Shown: one piece after another, positions 25,565-35,471 of the stretch
Numbering within the stretch: the stretch's first letter is position 1
Layout of the letters: every line of letters starts with the position of its first letter
NCBI RefSeq assembly: GCF_002813755.1
Contig: NZ_CP018061.1
Span: forward strand, 2,284,001-2,348,000
Direction: 5' to 3'
Source: Enterococcus mundtii
GTDB taxonomy: Bacteria > Bacillota > Bacilli > Lactobacillales > Enterococcaceae
Length of the DNA stretch: 64,000 nucleotides
Made by a program: the position numbers and the translations under genes
The notes under the pieces: generated by a model
Database searches by the model: none
What the model was told of the DNA's origin: nothing
Seen by the model: only the letters and a program-made list of their open reading frames with translations

Positions 25565-28213
25565 TTACAATAGTTCTCCAAATTTATTGATATAGATTTT
25601 TTTCATGAATGTAACTAGTCCTAAATATGCAATAACTGTCACGATCAACCAGATCCAATAGTTACCTGGCAATGGTAACAAACCTAGTCCTTCACCAAAA
25701 TTAGTAAATGGAAGAACCGAACCTACTAGAATGCCTAATGTTGTAATTGAAAACATAATAAAAGTGGCATTACTTTGCAAGAAAGGCACTTTAGGTGTCC
25801 GTAACGCATGTAGTACTAGGGTTTGGGTCCATAAAGATTCAACAAACCAACCAGCATGGAACAATGCGATAAATAGAACTTGTTGTGAGCCAGTCAACGT
25901 ATGGTAACTTCCACCAACCACTGCTGGACAAATCACAAAGTACATCAACAGATAGGTCGTGATGTCAAAAACGGAACTCGTAGGTCCGAAGTACACCATA
26001 AATTTGCCAATACTTGATGCTTCCCATTTTTTTGGTTCATGCAAATATTCTTTATCCATTCTATCCCATGGTAATGAGATACAAGATACATCATAAATCA
26101 AATTTAAAAATAAAATTTGTAACGGTAGCATAGGTAAAAATGGAAGGAATGTACTAGCTACCAAGACAGAAAACATATTGCCAAAGTTTGAACTAGCTGT
26201 TGCTTTGATGTATTTCATAATATTGCCGAAAGTCTCTCTACCTGACAATAATCCTTTTTCTAAAATCATCAAATCTTTTTCTAACAAGATAACATCCGCT
26301 GATTCTTTCGCAATATCTACTGCTGTATCTACTGAAATACCGATATCTGCCACTTTCATTGCTGGTGCATCATTGATACCATCGCCTAAAAAACCTACTG
26401 TGTGGCCATTGTTACGTAAGGCGGTGGTTAATCGTGCTTTTTGTTGCGGATTCAATTTGACAAAGACATCATGTGCCTCAGCAACTTTTCCTAATTCCTT
26501 ATCAGACATCTCAGCAATTTTCTCGCCAGTGATCAATTCATTGATTTGTAAGCCTACTTGTCGACAAACAGAACGTGTAACCAACTCGTTGTCACCCGTC
26601 AATACTTTTACAGCAACACCATGATCTTTCAAAGCTTTCAAGGCTTGTTTGGTTGTTTCTTTTGGTGGATCAAGGAAAGCAAGATAGCCAATCAAGACCA
26701 TTTCTGACTCATCTTTCACTGAAAATTCTCCAACCACACTTGGATTCGTTTTTTGCGCGACACCGATCACACGCAAACCATCTTCATTCAAGTCCTTCAC
26801 TTTCGCCAAAACTGTTTCTCTTTGTTCAGCAGTCAATGGTTTGACTTCACCACCAAGGTCGATGTATGAAGAGATACTTAACATTTCTTCGATCGCACCC
26901 TTTGTGATCATTTGCGTTTTCCCAGCTGGGTCAGCCACCACGACACTCATTCTTCTACGTTCAAAATCAAAGGGGATCTCATCTACTTTTTGATAACGAA
27001 TCTTCTCTGTATCTAACGTCTCAACTGCTTCATCGATAATGGCAACATCTAAAAGATTCTTTAATCCAGTTTGGTAGTAACTATTCAAATAGGCGTGGCG
27101 CAGTACTCGGTCATTTTCATTTCCTTCACAATCCATGTGGTATTCTAAAATAATTTTATCTTGAGTCAATGTACCTGTTTTATCTGTACAAAGGACATCG
27201 ATCGCGCCAAAATTTTGAATGGCATTCAGATTTTTGATGACTGTTCCTTTTTTCGCCATGGCACTGGCACCTTTGACCAGATTTGTCGTAACGATCATCG
27301 GTAGCATTTCTGGTGTTAACCCAACAGCGACTGATAAGCCAAACAAGAATGCTTCTAACCAGTCTCCTTTTGTAAATCCATTGATCACGATCACAGTTGG
27401 TGCCATCAATGCCATGAATTTGATCAACAACATTGAGGTTTTTTGGATACCTAATTCAAAGCTTGTTTTTATCGGTTTTTGTGACAAGTTTTGTGCCACA
27501 TGTCCAAACATCGTGTCGTTCCCGACAGAGATGATGATACCTTCTGCACTACCACTGATCACGTTACTTCCCATGAATGCAATATTTTCATAACTCGTTT
27601 CGCTTTGTGTTCTTCCAGAGCACACAGTCGCATGTTTCTCAACAGGATAGCTTTCACCCGTTAATGCCGCTTGTGAGATAAATAAATCTTTAGCAGAAAG
27701 CAATCGCATGTCTGCTGGGATCATATCTCCCGCTGACAAACGAACTTGATCGCCACAAACAATTTCCTCCATAGGAATTTCTTTGTATTCACCATCTCGT
27801 TTTACGGCAGCTGTTACTTTCACCAATGATTTCAACTTTTCAGCAGCTTGGTTCGAACGTACGGATTGGATCAAGGTCATCGTGCCACTGACTAACACCA
27901 TGGCAAAAATAATGATTACACCGAACAAATCTTTATCTGCTGGAGCAGCTAATAGATACTCGGTGATAAAAGAAATAATTCCTAAAGCAATCAATACTAA
28001 TGTGAAAGGGGTGATAAACGCCTTGATCACTTCTACAATAAACGGCGTTTTCTTTCCATATGAAATACTGTTATTTCCATAAGTTTCTCTTAAATTTTCA
28101 ACTTGTTCTGAAGACAAGCCTTTTTGTGTTGTTTGAAATAAGTCAAATAACTGTTGCTTATTTTTACTAGCAAAACCAGCGTAGACTTTTCTTGTTTCTT
28201 TCTTTTTTTCCAT
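25565..28213 (-). CDS. mgtA: Mg2+-importing P-type ATPase
   Basis: An 882-residue P3B-type ATPase. It has the N-terminal cation-ATPase domain, the phosphatase motif TGES near 200, the phosphorylation site DKTGT near 344, the nucleotide-binding domain, the hinge GDGINDAPA near 620 and about ten membrane segments. Length and sequence fit MgtA/MgtB, which import Mg2+. Control by an M-box in the leader strongly supports Mg2+ as the substrate. The ATG at 28213 is preceded by AAAGGAGG; an in-frame start at 28246 has no ribosome-binding site. Confidence 0.93.
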   Translation of the reverse strand: MEKKKETRKVYAGFASKNKQQLFDLFQTTQKGLSSEQVENLRETYGNNSISYGKKTPFIVEVIKAFITPFTLVLIALGIISFITEYLLAAPADKDLFGVIIIFAMVLVSGTMTLIQSVRSNQAAEKLKSLVKVTAAVKRDGEYKEIPMEEIVCGDQVRLSAGDMIPADMRLLSAKDLFISQAALTGESYPVEKHATVCSGRTQSETSYENIAFMGSNVISGSAEGIIISVGNDTMFGHVAQNLSQKPIKTSFELGIQKTSMLLIKFMALMAPTVIVINGFTKGDWLEAFLFGLSVAVGLTPEMLPMIVTTNLVKGASAMAKKGTVIKNLNAIQNFGAIDVLCTDKTGTLTQDKIILEYHMDCEGNENDRVLRHAYLNSYYQTGLKNLLDVAIIDEAVETLDTEKIRYQKVDEIPFDFERRRMSVVVADPAGKTQMITKGAIEEMLSISSYIDLGGEVKPLTAEQRETVLAKVKDLNEDGLRVIGVAQKTNPSVVGEFSVKDESEMVLIGYLAFLDPPKETTKQALKALKDHGVAVKVLTGDNELVTRSVCRQVGLQINELITGEKIAEMSDKELGKVAEAHDVFVKLNPQQKARLTTALRNNGHTVGFLGDGINDAPAMKVADIGISVDTAVDIAKESADVILLEKDLMILEKGLLSGRETFGNIMKYIKATASSNFGNMFSVLVASTFLPFLPMLPLQILFLNLIYDVSCISLPWDRMDKEYLHEPKKWEASSIGKFMVYFGPTSSVFDITTYLLMYFVICPAVVGGSYHTLTGSQQVLFIALFHAGWFVESLWTQTLVLHALRTPKVPFLQSNATFIMFSITTLGILVGSVLPFTNFGEGLGLLPLPGNYWIWLIVTVIAYLGLVTFMKKIYINKFGELL

Positions 28214-28254
28214 CTCGTGTTCCTCCTTTGATCTTATCAAGCACATACTATATC

Positions 28255-28370
28255 GCTGTGCGCTTGATCGTTTATCTAATCAACGGAGACAGAGTGTTTT
28301 AAAGGCGCTGAGAACAGATAGATAATAGTCTCAACATACCAACCCTTTGTCTCCTTGTACACCGGACTTT
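28255..28370 (-). promoter_or_regulatory. Second structured segment in the mgtA leader
   Basis: Between the M-box terminator and mgtA the RNA can pair GGAGACA (plus strand 28347-28353 region) with TGTCTCC (near 28284-28290), closing a domain of about 70 bases. It is outside the known M-box fold. It may stabilise the message or add control; no known family is recognised. Confidence 0.35.
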
Positions 28371-28498
28371 CATCCATTTGTTCTCATCTCCTTTCGTTTA
28401 CTTAAATTACTTCCTTGGCCTACTACTGGATACTTCAACTTCCCAACTTGATCACCCTCTAACACCTTTTTATTTGAAAAAACAGATTGGTGAGAAAC

Positions 28499-28735
28499 AA
28501 AAAACCTTTCGCCAAAACTCAGCGAAAGGTCAAAAAAGTGCACAAAAAAAAGCATGGATGATCTACTCGTTGAGTTTTGGCACTATACAACGTAAAAAGC
28601 AAAAGAGCTTTTAGCTACCTTATGAAAAGCCTTATCTCGACAATTCCTGTTCTACCCATTGGCGTCTCTCGACATTTTTGGGCAGTAGCCTATGTTTGTA
28701 TAGGAGCCTCACCTAACAAATCTTATTCAGTTTTT
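28499..28735 (-). ncRNA. M-box (ykoK) Mg2+ riboswitch of mgtA
   Basis: The minus strand contains the M-box signature: GTTAGGTGAGGCTCCTATAC, then ACATAGGCTACTGCCC and ATGTCGAGAGACGCC (plus strand 28655-28720). Downstream, CCAAAACTC (28572-28580 region) can pair with GAGTTTTGG (28512-28520) as antiterminator. The same 3' segment lies within the terminator CCTTTCGC/GCGAAAGG (28505-28529) with its U-run. High Mg2+ should fold the aptamer and favour termination; low Mg2+ should allow mgtA expression. Confidence 0.95.
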
Positions 28736-28743
28736 CCTCACCT

Positions 28744-28772
28744 AATGTAACAACTATTGGCTGGAATGTCAA
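28744..28772 (-). promoter_or_regulatory. Promoter of the mgtA M-box leader
   Basis: The minus strand has TTGACA (28767-28772), a 17-base spacer and TACATT (28744-28749), immediately upstream of the aptamer. Confidence 0.7.
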
Positions 28773-28810
28773 ACACATTTTCAAAAAAATTGAAACTATA
28801 AGGGATTCGT

Positions 28811-28839
28811 TTGTCATGTTTTCTTTCTCTAGGTATAAT
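28811..28839 (+). promoter_or_regulatory. Promoter of ndk
   Basis: TTGTCA (28811-28816), a 17-base spacer and TATAAT (28834-28839). It occupies the region that an upstream in-frame start of ndk would translate, which supports the later ATG at 28871. Confidence 0.7.
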
Positions 28840-28870
28840 GAGCTTATCACAACAGATCGGAGTGAAGGAT

Positions 28871-29305
28871 ATGGAACGTACACTTGTTATTATCAAACCT
28901 GATGGGGTAAGACGTCATTTGATTGGCCGAATCATCCAGCGTTTTGAAGAAAAAGGATTCGCAATCGCTGAAATGAAATTCGCGACGATGACTGAAAAAC
29001 TAGCAAAAGAACACTATCAACATCTATCTAATCGAAGCTTTTTCGATGACTTGATCGACTATATGACTTCTGGTCCAGTCGTCTATCTGGTATTAACAGG
29101 TGAAGATGTGATCGATCTCGTACGCAAAATGGTCGGTGCAACAAAAGCAGCCGATGCTGTTCCTGGAACGATCCGAGGCGACTTTGCCTTACCTGGAACA
29201 GAAAATATCATTCACGCTTCGGATTCACGAGATGCAGCCAATACTGAGATCACACGTTTCTTTCCGCCATTCGATACAAAGAAAGTAGAAGATGCGAAAA
29301 AATGA
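28871..29305 (+). CDS. ndk: Nucleoside diphosphate kinase
   Basis: A 144-residue protein beginning MERTLVIIKPDGVRR, the NDK N-terminus with the conserved KPD. The active-site histidine is in NIIHASDS near residue 118, and the GTIRGDFA stretch precedes it. It moves the gamma phosphate between nucleoside triphosphates and diphosphates. Some positions differ from the usual consensus (SFFDDLIDYMTSGPVV in place of PFF..L...ITSGPV), but all key residues appear intact. It is a monocistronic unit with its own promoter and terminator. Confidence 0.93.
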   Translation: MERTLVIIKPDGVRRHLIGRIIQRFEEKGFAIAEMKFATMTEKLAKEHYQHLSNRSFFDDLIDYMTSGPVVYLVLTGEDVIDLVRKMVGATKAADAVPGTIRGDFALPGTENIIHASDSRDAANTEITRFFPPFDTKKVEDAKK

Positions 29306-29362
29306 ATTTTTTGATCACTGACTTTTTATGTGCATCATTTTTTTGATCAAAATATTGATATG

Positions 29363-29441
29363 CCAGTCCTTCTGATAGGGGTCATACGTCACACGTTTAG
29401 TGAGAGTATTGACTCAATACTAGAGGGACTGGTTTTCCTTT
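29363..29441 (+). terminator. Terminator of ndk
   Basis: CCAGTCC (29363-29369) pairs with GGACTGG (29426-29432), followed by TTTTCCTTTT. A smaller nested hairpin AGTATTG/CAATACT lies inside the loop. Confidence 0.6.
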
Positions 29442-29486
29442 TGTATTAAGTCAAATACCCACTAAATAGCCGCTCTCACCAAATCT

Positions 29487-30353
29487 CTAGCGTTGTGCTT
29501 GGATAGACCATAGTTTTTCTTCTAATTCATCTCGCTCTTCTTTGCCTAAGGTATACTCGATCACTGCAAATAATGACTCAAATTCCTCTTTTTTGATGGG
29601 TTCCCCTAAAGCTGTAGCGATCAATCGACGATAATAATCGGACATCAAACTCTCGTAAATGACTGCTGTCTTTGATTTCAAACCTAGACAACGATACATA
29701 TCTTCATTGATACTTCGTGCTTTTTTATATCTTTTTTTGTCGATATAATAGACAGTCAAATTCTTCAAAAAAAGAAACAAACACTGATCATAACCTGACT
29801 TCATTGCTTTACGCATTCTTTTTTTAATTTTCAAATAATTGTTTTCGATAAAGGAATCACTGAAAATAAAGGGAAACTCTGCTAATAAGTCTAGTTCATA
29901 TCGACCAAATTCTTTCATTTTCATAAAGTAATCTTCGATCATTCGTATCTCATATCCCAAAAATTCCAATTGGATATCTGGCTTCACACTTGATTTCCAA
30001 TACATATGTATATTCAATACAAGATAGTAAAGATCAGCCGTTCGCTTAAATTGCTTGCGATTGTCGGCAATTTCTTTGTAGGGATCAAAATCTTCCTCCT
30101 GTACTTTATTCAATAGATTGCGTGTTTTTCTCGTTTTCCGTGGTTCTTCCACTTGATTTCGTAGCGATTCGTATTCAGTAAGTGTGATATTCAATCGATC
30201 AAGGAATGCCATCAGTGTTAAAAAAGAAATTTTTTTGATCGTACGATTCTCGATCCCCACAAGCGAAGTTTTTGAACAGATTCCCTCTGCCAATTGTGAC
30301 TGTGTCAACTTGCGACTTACCCGTAATTTTTTGATCAATTCTCCATCGTGCAT
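29487..30353 (-). CDS. Rgg/GadR/MutR-family transcriptional regulator
   Basis: A 288-residue protein with an N-terminal HTH (about 5-60, LIKKLRVSRKLTQSQLAEGICSKTSLVGIENR) and a long C-terminal helical-repeat domain, the size and layout of Rgg regulators. Streptococcal Rgg proteins bind short hydrophobic peptides that act as pheromones. I looked on both strands within 150 bases upstream and found no short hydrophobic peptide gene with a ribosome-binding site. AAAGGAGG precedes the ATG. Its targets are not evident from the neighbours (ndk and an LtaS-type gene). Confidence 0.75.
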   Translation of the reverse strand: MHDGELIKKLRVSRKLTQSQLAEGICSKTSLVGIENRTIKKISFLTLMAFLDRLNITLTEYESLRNQVEEPRKTRKTRNLLNKVQEEDFDPYKEIADNRKQFKRTADLYYLVLNIHMYWKSSVKPDIQLEFLGYEIRMIEDYFMKMKEFGRYELDLLAEFPFIFSDSFIENNYLKIKKRMRKAMKSGYDQCLFLFLKNLTVYYIDKKRYKKARSINEDMYRCLGLKSKTAVIYESLMSDYYRRLIATALGEPIKKEEFESLFAVIEYTLGKEERDELEEKLWSIQAQR

Positions 30354-30495
30354 AATATGCCTCCTTTAGTGTGTGCATTTTCCAATAAGATCCTCTTCGT
30401 CAGAACAACAACCGAAAAAGAGAACTAACTATCGAAATATTTATTGCATTCACTAATTAAGTACGCATAAATAAAAAAAATATTTGAAGAACAAT

Positions 30496-30540
30496 AAAAA
30501 AACTTCTAAAAAGTGAAAATTACAACTTTTTAGAAGTTTA
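30496..30540 (-). terminator. Terminator of the ltaS-type gene
   Basis: A perfect 15-base inverted repeat (30500-30514 and 30525-30539; AAACTTCTAAAAAGT and its complement) is followed on the minus strand by a U-run. Confidence 0.7.
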
Positions 30541-30636
30541 GTAAGGTTGTGAAAGAAGCGCTTTGACCTGAACACCGTTTATCATAGGTTGTGAAAGAAG
30601 CCTTCAGATAGCTTGCTCCTTCACCGACATCTAGCC
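30541..30636. repeat. Degenerate intergenic repeat, direct copies of GGTTGTGAAAGAAGC
   Basis: GGTTGTGAAAGAAGC occurs twice (near 30544 and 30593), with ACACCGTTTATCA between. ACCGTTTATCA and GTTGTGA are the complements of the TGATAAACGGT and TCACAAC segments of the tandem array at 51470-51880, so this is a reverse-oriented, shortened member of that family. Confidence 0.5.
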
Positions 30637-30640
30637 ATGT

Positions 30641-32728
30641 CTATGGTTTGTCCGCCGTTCCATCCTCTGTAGGGTATAGATTGGTTGTTGTTTGATCATG
30701 ATTTTTAGAATAGACACTTGTTGAGGCTGCACCTTTTTCTTTTTCAATTTGTTGGTTCCGTTGCACTTGATTCTTATAGTCATACTTTGCAGGATCGATC
30801 GTCGTAAATCCATTTGGCACATAGAATCGCAAGAGATTTTCTTGATTGAGTTTATCAGAAAGACTCAAAGCTGTTTTTACCTGATTTTGTTCTTGTGCGA
30901 CTTTTTGTTCCGCTGCTTGGTTTTCTTCAAGTAATGCCCCTGTTTTCGTATCATAGATTTTTCCACCTAGTACGGTGTAATCCGGCGCGACAAAATTTCC
31001 ATTTCTAAATGCCACGACTTGATCATGTTGAGGTGAAAGTAAATCTGTACCAAAATGGATATAATTTTTATCCTCGATTCCTAATAAATGGAGTAAAGTT
31101 GGTAAAACATCGATTTCACCACCATACTCATGTTTGACTGTTCCTTTTGTATAACCTGGAATATGGAACATCAGCGGTACTCTTTGCATCTGCGCATTAT
31201 CAAAATCGCCCCATGTTTCTGGATCTTTTCCTAGTGCTGAAGCAAGGTCTTTATTGTCCGTATTCGAGATACCAAAATGATCCCCGTAAATCACGAACAT
31301 CGAATGGTCATAAATCCCAGAAGCTTTCAAATAAGTAAAGAACTGTTTGAGAGACTGATCTAAATAATGAGCCGTTCGCACATAATTATCAACGGTACTA
31401 TTTCCTGTATTCAACGAAGGAAAATCAAAGTTTTTGTCATCTGTATAATAAGGGGTGTGATTCGTGACAGAAAGAAACTTCGCATAAAATGGTTGTTGCA
31501 AATGTTCGAGATAGTTTGCGGATTCTCGAAATAGATTTTTATCTAAAATACCATAGCCAAGCATCTCATCTGAATCATCGAAATATGAGCGATCAAAGAA
31601 ATTATCATACCCTAGATTTTTGTATACATGATCACGATTCCAGAAACTACCGACATTCCCATGAAAAACCGCACTGGTATAGCCTTGTGTCTGATCCAAG
31701 ATGGCTGGAGCAGCTTGGAACACATTATCTGAACCTAATTCTGTAAACAACGAACCTTGAGGCAACCCAAACGTTCCAGTTTCCAACATGTTTTCAGCAT
31801 CACTAGTTTTCCCTTGGCCAACTTCATGGAAAAAGTTATCAAAACTGATTGTTCCTTGGTCGGTAAAGAGACTATTTAAAAAAGGAGTGACTTCTTGTCC
31901 ATCTACTTTCATATTGATCAAAAATTGTTGAAAACTTTCCAAATGCAATACGATCACATTTCTTCCTTTTGCAAGTCCAAACATCTCTGGATCAGGAGCA
32001 GCGTAGTGAGATTTGGTGTAATCGAGAACTTCATCTAAGCCATTGCTGCTTGCGTGCGCTCTGACACTACTAGTGATCCCCGTTTTTATCCCATCATAGA
32101 TCGTATAGGCATCAAGTCCAAGATATTTGACAATATAAGAACGATCGAATGTCCGTTGCAATAATTGAGGGCGATTCGCTTCACTCATTGCCAGATTCCC
32201 AGAGAAGATCAAAGCAGACAAACAAGTCACCGCAACCGCCACTGGCTTACGCACAGGGGGTGCCTTCAATGGTATTTTTTTTATAAATACGCGAATCAGC
32301 AAAAAAGCAAAGACAGCGATATCGATCCAATAGAAAATATCATGTGGCTTCATCAGAGAAAAAGAGCTACCAGACAATCCTTGGGAAACCTTGGAGAAAC
32401 CTAGTGCTGATTTAACAGTAATAAAGTCGGTGAACTCACGATAGAAAATAATATTCAAATATAGCAATAATGTGTTTAAAAAATCGATGATAAATAAAAC
32501 GATCAAACTTGTTCTGACTTTCTTAAAATACAAGGAAATACCAAAAAATAATAGTGTTGTTGCTATTGGATTGATCCATAAAATAAACGTTTGGATGCTT
32601 CCTTCTACGCCTAAAGAAAAATCAGTGTAGTAAGCAAAAATCGTTTTCATCCAAAAGAAAAAGCCAGCAATCAAAACAATGAGTACTTGATGTTGGCCAA
32701 TTTTTTTTAGTTGTGTCAAAGTCACCAC
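30641..32728 (-). CDS. ltaS: LtaS-family lipoteichoic acid synthase-type sulfatase-fold protein
   Basis: A 695-residue protein with five N-terminal membrane helices (about 15-205) and an extracellular sulfatase-fold domain. The catalytic Thr lies in QGKTSDAENM near residue 304, with metal-site motifs VIVLHLESFQ near 258, YGDHFG near 484 and FHGN near 349. LtaS polymerises glycerol-phosphate from phosphatidylglycerol onto a glycolipid anchor. Enterococci usually carry more than one LtaS-type gene; whether this is the polymerase or a primase-like paralogue cannot be told. The start codon (GTG at 32728 or 32725) is uncertain. Confidence 0.85.
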   Translation of the reverse strand: MVTLTQLKKIGQHQVLIVLIAGFFFWMKTIFAYYTDFSLGVEGSIQTFILWINPIATTLLFFGISLYFKKVRTSLIVLFIIDFLNTLLLYLNIIFYREFTDFITVKSALGFSKVSQGLSGSSFSLMKPHDIFYWIDIAVFAFLLIRVFIKKIPLKAPPVRKPVAVAVTCLSALIFSGNLAMSEANRPQLLQRTFDRSYIVKYLGLDAYTIYDGIKTGITSSVRAHASSNGLDEVLDYTKSHYAAPDPEMFGLAKGRNVIVLHLESFQQFLINMKVDGQEVTPFLNSLFTDQGTISFDNFFHEVGQGKTSDAENMLETGTFGLPQGSLFTELGSDNVFQAAPAILDQTQGYTSAVFHGNVGSFWNRDHVYKNLGYDNFFDRSYFDDSDEMLGYGILDKNLFRESANYLEHLQQPFYAKFLSVTNHTPYYTDDKNFDFPSLNTGNSTVDNYVRTAHYLDQSLKQFFTYLKASGIYDHSMFVIYGDHFGISNTDNKDLASALGKDPETWGDFDNAQMQRVPLMFHIPGYTKGTVKHEYGGEIDVLPTLLHLLGIEDKNYIHFGTDLLSPQHDQVVAFRNGNFVAPDYTVLGGKIYDTKTGALLEENQAAEQKVAQEQNQVKTALSLSDKLNQENLLRFYVPNGFTTIDPAKYDYKNQVQRNQQIEKEKGAASTSVYSKNHDQTTTNLYPTEDGTADKP

Positions 32729-32837
32729 TTCTCTCTAAATTATTGTTCCTGTCTATTTTGCTCCTAAACATTTCGTTTTTGCTAAAAAAGTCTGATTTTT
32801 TACTCTTTTTTATAAATTAATAACTGGTGTTCTACAG

Positions 32838-32960
32838 ATGCTTTTCTGCTTTCCGGAAAGTAAATGCTTCAAAAACAAGGCGGAATCTAGGCAAATTGCT
32901 TTAATTTGCCTAGATTCCGCCTTATTGATCAGAGCTGAACATTTCTTGCGCCAACTCTTC
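32838..32960. repeat. Hairpin-centred intergenic repeat (copy 2)
   Basis: A perfect 21-base inverted repeat (32877-32897 and 32903-32923), with AAGGCG at the outer end of the left arm and CGCCTT at that of the right. It is followed by AGAGCTGAAC and TTCTTGCGCC. The same AAGGCG...CGCCTTATT core occurs in the copies at 35912, 36428 and 45702, with unrelated arm sequence. Confidence 0.6.
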
Positions 32961-33031
32961 AACTAGCTGATCTCAATATTTTTATGTTCGAAAATTTGAA
33001 CTTTTTTCACTTGTTTATGCGCTTGTTGCTG

Positions 33032-33580
33032 TTACGGTCCAGTTACTACACTAGAATTAGTCGTATTGGACGTCTCTTCAGAGGAAGAGGTGGTGGTTTC
33101 AGTTATTTCTTGGATTTCTTCTGTCGTCTTCCGCCATTCAGTCAAGCGTTGATTGACCATTTCTGGGTCTACTTTTTCAGAATAACTAGAAGATACCTTT
33201 CCATTTTTTAACCGTGCGACTTTCTGTTTATCTTCGGTCAAAAGCAGCACACTCAAGTGCTTGTCTCCGTGTTGGACTTGCCTGATTGAAATGGCACTTA
33301 ATACATCATTCACATTGATGAATTGATTTTTTTCCTTGTCTTTTGGCAGATAAATCTCTAATTCTCCCTTTTCATAGTTCGCTACAACTTCGTAGTCCGC
33401 CCACCAATAGGTTGAAAATTCTTTTTTGAATTCATCTACTGAAGCTTTATTTGCAATGGTTGTTTCTGGTTCTTTGTGCGCAAGATCAGCGGTCATTTTA
33501 CCAGAAAATACTGCGGATAACATAAGTATTATAAAAAAGCCAATTAACCAAAAGAGAAGAAAAGGCCTTTTTTTTCGCAT
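33032..33580 (-). CDS. Membrane-anchored hypothetical protein
   Basis: A 182-residue protein with one N-terminal membrane helix (about 6-28) and an extracytoplasmic domain with alternating charged and hydrophobic segments, ending in a Ser/Thr/Glu-rich tail (ETTTSSSEETSNTTNSS). No cysteine for lipid attachment is present, so the helix is probably an uncleaved anchor. I recognise no domain. The ATG at 33580 follows GAAGAAGG; an earlier ATG at 33598 has no ribosome-binding site. It stands alone between the ltaS-type gene and a GH1 gene. Confidence 0.6.
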   Translation of the reverse strand: MRKKRPFLLFWLIGFFIILMLSAVFSGKMTADLAHKEPETTIANKASVDEFKKEFSTYWWADYEVVANYEKGELEIYLPKDKEKNQFINVNDVLSAISIRQVQHGDKHLSVLLLTEDKQKVARLKNGKVSSSYSEKVDPEMVNQRLTEWRKTTEEIQEITETTTSSSEETSNTTNSSVVTGP

Positions 33581-33701
33581 ACCTTCTTCCACTCCCATTC
33601 AAATTTACCTAATCTATTATATACAAAAAATGAAACGTTAAGCGAAGAAATTAAAGAAAAAGATAAAAAATAACACATATTAATGTTTTATAAAAGTGAA
33701 A

Positions 33702-33740
33702 ATCCCGAGATCATCGTGAATCTCGGGATCATTTTTAAAA
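33702..33740. terminator. Bidirectional terminator between GH1 and hypothetical gene
   Basis: ATCCCGAGA (33702-33710) and TCTCGGGAT (33721-33729) form a GC-rich hairpin with A/T tracts on both sides. It lies 33 bases after the stop of the minus-strand GH1 gene. Confidence 0.7.
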
Positions 33741-33772
33741 TTAAAAAATTTCAAAAAAGAACAAATTTCTAA

Positions 33773-35167
33773 TCAAATAGAAAAACTATTTGTATCAGCT
33801 ACTTCTTTGAACCAGTAGCCAGATTTTTTGATCGTCCGTTTGCCATCAGCTAGATCGACTGAAATAAAGCCATAGCGATTTTTATACGCATTCGTCCATG
33901 ACCAGTTATCCATACACGTCCACATGTGATAACCTAAGCAGTTCGCACCTTCTTCGATTGCTTGATGCACATATTTTAAGTGTTCTTGGACAAATTCGAT
34001 GCGATAATCATCATGGATCATTCCGTCAGCTTCAATAAAGCGGGCTTCATTTTCAACACCCATACCGTTTTCTGAGATAAAACAGTCGATGTTGCCGTAG
34101 TTGTCTCGAACATTGATCAAAATATCGTAAATACCTTTTTCATAAATCTCCCACCCGCGATAAGGATTCATTTTACGTCCCGGCATTTCATAGTTATCAA
34201 AGTAATCTTCGGGCATTGGGCCGTTTGTTGTATCGACTGCTGTTTCTTTGGCTTTGACACGACGTGGTTGGTAATAATTGATTCCTAAAAGATCTACCGT
34301 ATTATTTTTGATGATTGCTAGATCTTCTTCTTGCATGTCCGGAAGAATCTCTAGCTCGGTTACGATCTCGATCAATTCTTGTGGAAATTCTCCTTTAACA
34401 GCGGGATCTAAAAATGAGCGATTGAAAAAGGCATCGGCGATTTGCGCAGCTTTCACATCGGCAGGATCGTTCTCATTTCTTGGATAGCTAGGTGTTAAAT
34501 TTAAGATGATCCCGATTTTACCGTCTTGTTTTGTTTCATGATAAGCTTTGATAGCTAAAGCAGAAGATAGTGCCTCGTGATAGCCAACTTGAACTGCTTT
34601 TTTCATATCCGACTCTTCAGGATAATGCCAACGATATAAATAACCAGCTTCAACAGGAACGATGGGTTCATTATGCGTGAACCATTTTTTTACCTTCGTT
34701 CCAAATAATTCAAAACAAGTTTTGGCATACGTTTCATAAGCTTCGACAGTTTCACGAGCTAACCAACCACCTTTTTCTTGAAGGTACATCGGCATATCGA
34801 AATGATACAAGTTAACAAATGGCTCAATACCATGTGCAATCAGTTCATCAAAATAGCTATTGTAAAATGCGACTGCTTGGGGATTGACTGCACCTGTTTC
34901 ATCTGGAATCAAGCGACTCCATTGAATAGATGTCCGAAATGAATTATGTCCGGTTTGTTTCATCAACTGGACGTCTTCTTTATATTTGGTATAGACTTGC
35001 GACGCTTTTTCCGGACCGACTTGATCAAAGAATTTTTCTGGCTCTTTGGAAAACCAATAATCGAAAATATTGTCTCCTTTATGATCGCCAGGTATCCGTC
35101 CTTCTGTTTGTGGTCCACTTGCTGCAGAACCCCACCAAAATTTTTCTGGAAATTGATATGTTGTCAT
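33773..35167 (-). CDS. Glycoside hydrolase family 1, beta-glucosidase/6-phospho-beta-glucosidase
   Basis: A 464-residue GH1 enzyme. The N-terminus FPEKFWWGSAASGPQTEG is the family start signature. The acid/base Glu lies in THNEP near residue 165 (histidine replaces the more common phenylalanine), and the nucleophile Glu in ISENGMG near 364. A tail SVDLADGKRTIKKSGYWFKE completes the barrel. The sugar and whether it is phosphorylated are open. Upstream, GAGAAAACGTTTGCT (minus strand near 35229) matches the cre consensus except at two positions, so CcpA control is possible. GAGGTG precedes the ATG. Confidence 0.88.
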   Translation of the reverse strand: MTTYQFPEKFWWGSAASGPQTEGRIPGDHKGDNIFDYWFSKEPEKFFDQVGPEKASQVYTKYKEDVQLMKQTGHNSFRTSIQWSRLIPDETGAVNPQAVAFYNSYFDELIAHGIEPFVNLYHFDMPMYLQEKGGWLARETVEAYETYAKTCFELFGTKVKKWFTHNEPIVPVEAGYLYRWHYPEESDMKKAVQVGYHEALSSALAIKAYHETKQDGKIGIILNLTPSYPRNENDPADVKAAQIADAFFNRSFLDPAVKGEFPQELIEIVTELEILPDMQEEDLAIIKNNTVDLLGINYYQPRRVKAKETAVDTTNGPMPEDYFDNYEMPGRKMNPYRGWEIYEKGIYDILINVRDNYGNIDCFISENGMGVENEARFIEADGMIHDDYRIEFVQEHLKYVHQAIEEGANCLGYHMWTCMDNWSWTNAYKNRYGFISVDLADGKRTIKKSGYWFKEVADTNSFSI

Positions 35168-35435
35168 TTTTGCACCTCGTTGATTCTTTTCATTTATGTT
35201 TTTTTATGTCGCATATCACAATACAGCAAACGTTTTCTCCGCTTACAATCATTATTATAAACCGTTTTCTCAAAAAAGACTAGACCAATTAAGATAAATA
35301 ATAAAATTGAATCAATGAGACTAAAAATGTTTACTTTACTTCCCAGCAAACTTCTCCTAGAACCACTCTAAAACACCAATCGCTTCAAAAACTTACTTTT
35401 TGTAGCCATTTATTTCATGTTGCTGGATTCAATGG

Positions 35436-35441
35436 TATAAT
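35436..35441 (+). promoter_or_regulatory. Probable -10 element of the lipoprotein gene
   Basis: TATAAT lies 31 bases upstream of the start codon. The best -35 at 17 bases is TTTCAT (about 35413-35418), which is weak. Confidence 0.45.
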
Positions 35442-35471
35442 CACTTTATCCAATCAACTGGGGGCATTATT

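Noticed and set aside
30354-30500. Short hydrophobic pheromone gene next to the Rgg-like regulator
   Set aside because: Searched on both strands; the only short frames stop after a few codons and lack a ribosome-binding site.
33773-35167. Placing the 33.8 kb GH1 gene in the bgl PTS operon
   Set aside because: It is 12 kb away with its own terminator, and no RAT sequence lies upstream of it.
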